Part shown: piece by piece, positions 60,502 through 64,000 of the stretch
Layout: each line of letters opens with the position of its first letter
How positions within the stretch are numbered: position 1 is the first letter of the stretch
Source: Argentina anserina
Lineage: Eukaryota > Streptophyta > Magnoliopsida > Rosales > Rosaceae
Length of the DNA: 64,000 nt
Assembly: GCF_933775445.1 (NCBI RefSeq)
Contig: NC_065874.1
Span: 2,606,501 to 2,670,500 of the forward strand
Direction of reading: 5' to 3'
Made by a program: the position numbers and the translations under genes
The notes under the pieces: generated by a model
What the model saw: the letters and a program-made list of their open reading frames with translations, nothing else
Database searches by the model: none
Told to the model about the DNA's origin: nothing

Positions 60502-62120
60502 TTAGTGTTTGCCGTCAAGCCTTGGCTTCTTAGACTTGTTCTTGCTCCTGCTTATCTTTACAAGAGCACCAAGCAGGAGTGGTAAGCAAATCCCTTTAGA
60601 CATGTCTACTTGATGTCTTCTGGAAACATCAGAATTTCGCGAACTAGCTCTTAGAGAGACCCTGTCATGTTCTTCAAATCTAGCTGCATTCGAGTAGTAC
60701 AAGCGCCCTCTATCGTTCGTTCGGATCCCAATTAGCCGGCCTAGTGACATGCTGTGGTCTTGGAAGAAGGATGCTGTAGACTGCTAGTCAGTTTGACAAT
60801 AACAGCAGCACCAACACATCACATTAGTATTGAAACATGAAAATGTTCCTCAAATTAATGTTTAGGACAGTGAATAATGAGAGCTGCTTTAATTAAAAAA
60901 CATTACCTCAGTGTCAAGGTTTGAAGATGAAAATGAGGTGAAACTAGTAGAAGGTACATGGTGTCTAATAGCAGCAGCGGGTAAGCTCTCCCCCAGTCTA
61001 AGCCGTAAATTCATAATCTCAAGTCCTAGAGGCCATCCATGATCCATTTCATCATCCTACAAAATTACCAACTCGAATATTAATAACTTGATTAGTAAAT
61101 CAGGCTAGCTGGTACGTGATGAGAAAGATTCACCGGCTGTAGCTAATACCATATAGATGCCCAGGAAGAACTTGAATTTTCAGTTTCTACATAAAACAGA
61201 ACTTTAGACTCAGAAGAAGATACCTTAGCTTCATGGTGGTCATAAGTTAATGATCATATTAGGTGATCATAGATTCATAGAAGGTTGGCCTTTCTTTAAA
61301 CTAATGACATTGTTTAGGTCTACCTGCTGAGTAAGTCAACAGCTCCATTAAATTTCTAATGAAATGTTTACCATTAATCAGAATAGGTTTATGGGAAAGA
61401 TAATAGTGTTCTAATAAGTAGACAAAAGGCACTATGTAAGATTTGGCATGGACTGCCTACTTGCACAAAGGGTGAGGGAAGCACATGTTAGAGAAACTAT
61501 GATCATGAGAGTACATCTACACAAAACACTAAACTCCAATGCTAAAAGCTCTAGGATTATTTCACTTCAATTATGCAGATTCCAACTAGAGGAAATTCTG
61601 AACCTCAACACAACATTTCTAATCTCAATTATGTTTCACACAGAACACCTGAAGCTTGAAGGCAATGATTTATGGCAGACTAAGGTCTTAAAATCATGAT
61701 CTAAGATTTTCTAACAGTATTATTCTTACTGATACTCTAAACAACCCAGATCAGAGCAGAATATTGCAGAACTGAAAGGTGATATGCTTACAAACCCAGA
61801 ACAGAGACAGTGAAACTAGACAAGCCTCTCAAAAATTCACCAAGAATCCAAATCACAGAAGTAACTATGATGAGTCTGTGATTAAAAGAAATTGTACCAG
61901 AGGGAATCAAAGTTTCACTTTTCATACTGAAAATTAACCAACTATATACCAATGTTGGATGTAATTAAAAAAATTAGAGAAGAAAGTTGAAACGAATGTT
62001 TCAGGAAATTCTTCTGTTAGAAAAATAATTCAGAATTGCTATAATTTTCCTACATCTTCATGAACGAGTAACATATCAAACTTGCAGTGTCTAGGCGTTC
62101 AAAGTTACCTCTGTGACCAT
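60502..62120 (-). CDS. Uncharacterised plant protein with GWPLGL and MSLGRLIGI motifs (146 aa), three exons
   Basis: Exons in coding order: 62120-62109, 61056-60907, 60780-60502, all GT-AG in phase 0. The product starts MVTEDDEMDHGWPLGLEIMN, has a serine-rich SFTSFSSSNLDTESTASFF block, then the SMSLGRLIGI motif, and ends in a basic tail (KISRSKNKSKKPRLDGKH). GWPLGL at the start and a DTESTxSFF...LGxLIG block are found in a small uncharacterised plant family that I recall from Arabidopsis (At3g17580-type); function unknown. The basic tail could be a nuclear localisation signal. The start at 62120 is the first ATG after an in-frame stop upstream; the first exon then encodes only four residues. 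Confidence 0.7.
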
Positions 62121-63203
62121 GGATTGAAGATCGAGCTTGAGAGGAAGAAGATTATCAAAGGAAATTTCAGCAGACGAAGATAGTTTATTGGATGAAAGAC
62201 TACTCTCAGTTGTGTACACTTCCTTAATATAAGATTACATCAGCAGATTGATAAGTTAGGGTCCTACCTGACTACCTCGATGTTCACTCAAGACTTTAAT
62301 TTAGCTGCAAATTCTACCCTGCAAATTCTTTAGACAAATCCTTTGTTTAGCTGCAAATTTACACAATCTTTTATTTCTTAGTTTAAACATTTGATAGTTA
62401 CAACTATTGGGACATAAATCAACAGTTTAACTACCAATTAATTTCACCAACTAAGTAATTTAAGAATTTGTTACAAAATTTAATATGATAATCACAAAGC
62501 TTTCATCTTTTTACATGTTTTCTTTTCGTGCAAGAATATGAAGTTGAGTATTCTCTGAATTAGCATGTGGAAACATTCAAATGGTTATAGTAGTTATAGT
62601 TAGGTGGGATCATTTAGACATGGGAAAGGCTATATATTTATTAGGAGATATAAAGGGGGTTGAAGCTGTTGAGCAATCTTTTCTACCCTTCCTGATCATT
62701 AGCTCACTGAGAATTTGATACTTCAAGTTTGATGATCATGACATGTTAACCTTAATTTGGAATTGCAGTGTAATTATGGCAACTGTAATAGGATAACTAA
62801 TCGTGATCAAGGTAGACATTGAGTGCTATTTGTTAACAAACAAAATCATTGATAAACACTTAAACAGAATTGCAGTCTATATTGAATAAATTTAGATTTT
62901 GAGACCAAGTATTGTGTGTTTCAATCTCATTAATTGTATTTACATTGCAGGCTAACTACACTCTCAATATCGAAAACAATATTGATAAAGTGTCATTTTC
63001 ATCTTCAAAGTAACGAAAAACCACATTTTACACCAAATTTGAAAATGCCTCAAGTGGTTGCAGGCTTGCAGCATCAACATAGAACTATCATTCATGGTAA
63101 TTGGGACCAAGCTCGAGCAACAATCGAGGATGTGGGTTAAATATGAGGCTGTGAAAAGCCTGCTATATCAGGTACACAGATACCCATATATATATAGAGA
63201 ATT
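62121..63203. other. Intergenic, no gene seen
   Basis: Promoter of the small gene and AT-rich spacer. Nothing recognised. Confidence 0.45.
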
Positions 63204-63555
63204 GAGAGCGGACGTCTGCAAGTGCTAACGTCTGCGATTCCAGCGACTGGGGATGTGCAACGACGGCGCGGATAGTGTCGGCCGTGCTCCCTTTCCCGGT
63301 ACTCCTATCTATGCCAGTCGGAGATCATCGTTGACCCACAACGGTCGAAATATGTAATTTTCTCATAAACTTAAATTTGATGGAAAATTTGCAGATTACG
63401 GCCACTGTGGGATGTCTATGGAATTCTGACCAGCACAGACAAGAGCGCCGGGAGTGGGGAGCATAGCTGGCACCTTCCGCGCTATCATTGTGTGTTGCCA
63501 GTCGCTGAAAGCGGTGACGTCCGCACTTTTGGTACACTGTGAACGTCCACTCTCT
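63204..63555. mobile_element. Fold-back (inverted-repeat) element, unit 1
   Basis: The left arm starts GAGAGCGGACGT and the right arm ends GAACGTCCACTCTC. The arms, about 150-170 bp each, are imperfect inverted copies: CAGCGACTGG near 63241 pairs with CCAGTCGCTG near 63498, and CCGTGCTCCC pairs with GGGGAGCAT. A short AT-rich centre lies near 63360. GC content is far above the flanks and TA repeats border the unit. Confidence 0.7.
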
Positions 63556-63583
63556 AACCCGCATGTATATATATATGGAGGAT

Positions 63584-63930
63584 CAAGAGCGAACGTTCGC
63601 ATGGTACGGATTCGCCCATTTCGGCACCGGAGAGGCATAATGACAGCGCAGATGGTGTCGGCCATGCTCCCTCCTTTCCGGCGCTCCGGTCTGTGCCGGT
63701 TGGAGCTCCAGCGTTCGCCCACGGCCACCGGAATCTGTAAATTTCCATAAATTTCACATAAACTTGAAATTTGCAGATTTCAACCAACGCTAGAGCTACG
63801 GCTGGTACAAACAGGAGCTCTGGGAGGGGGAACAAGACCGGCACCATCTGCGCCGTCGTTGCGCATCGCCGATTCCGAAATCACCACGTCCGCACTTTTA
63901 ATGCACTGCGGATGTCCGCTACATAACCGG
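63584..63930. mobile_element. Fold-back element, unit 2 (tandem with unit 1)
   Basis: Same architecture as unit 1: starts AAGAGCGAACGTTCGC, includes GTGTCGGCCATGCTCCC, an AT-rich centre near 63750, and an inverted right arm ending GGATGTCCGCT. The spacing from unit 1 is about 28 bp and contains a TA repeat. Similarity to unit 1 covers both arms. Confidence 0.65.
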
Positions 63931-63937
63931 CACACAC

Positions 63938-63966
63938 ATATATATATATATATATTTTTTTTTTTG
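63938..63966. repeat. (TA)n and poly-T tract
   Basis: TA dinucleotides followed by a T run at the end of the second fold-back unit. Confidence 0.75.
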
Positions 63967-64000
63967 CCAATTCTTAGAGCAATTAGTTTGGTTTGGTTCT

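Noticed and set aside
63325..63847. Several 80-110 codon frames near the window end
   Set aside because: They lie within the inverted-repeat arms and exist on both strands because of the palindrome and GC content.

Overview
The window is nuclear DNA of a flowering plant, most likely a core eudicot and probably a rosid; the family cannot be fixed from sequence alone. The evidence is intron-rich genes with GT-AG borders, AT-rich intergenic DNA, plant-only gene families (AP2/ERF, DYW-type PPR, DI19, NFD6, MACPF/NSL1, FRIGIDA-ESSENTIAL 1) and plant transposon types (MULE, CACTA, Helitron, solo LTR). I rebuilt gene models by joining open frames at splice sites whose phases agree.

Layout. 1.2-4.5 kb (-): FES1-like CCCH zinc finger gene, six exons. 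5.5-7.2 kb: a three-level nest of mobile elements. 8.7-13.3 kb (+): RLP4, a malectin-like/LRR receptor-like protein without a kinase, nine exons. 15.2 kb (+): a small ERF repressor (ERF12-like). 15.7-22 kb: gene-poor, with a TIR element and a diverged tandem array. 22.7-25.7 kb (-): five-exon Yippee-like gene with a Helitron in an intron and a decayed copy of its first exon downstream. 30.0-30.8 kb (-): second ERF repressor (ERF11/ERF4-like). 31-38.6 kb: repeats, a 25-bp minisatellite and a CACTA MITE. 38.9-42.4 kb (+): NSL1, a MACPF protein. 42.8-45.6 kb (-): a DYW-type PPR gene with six frame breaks. 46.5-46.9 kb (-): a two-exon gene for a 44-residue membrane protein. 48.8-51.3 kb (-): DI19 zinc finger gene with a U12-type AT-AC intron. 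52-60 kb: a duplicated block, F-box (+) and NFD6-like (-), present twice; the second F-box is a fragment and the first is frameshifted. 60.5-62.1 kb (-): small uncharacterised plant protein. 63.2-63.9 kb: two fold-back elements in tandem.

Functional theme. RLP4, ERF12, ERF11 and NSL1 lie in the same order here as I remember for Arabidopsis At1g28340-At1g28380 (from memory, unchecked), so the middle of the window looks like an old conserved block. NSL1 is known as a negative regulator of cell death and salicylate defence, and the ERFs are EAR-motif repressors. Both ERF promoters carry a GCC box about 105-115 bp upstream of a TATA box, which suggests auto- or cross-regulation. The second half mixes stress and organelle genes (DI19, NFD6) with decaying duplicates.
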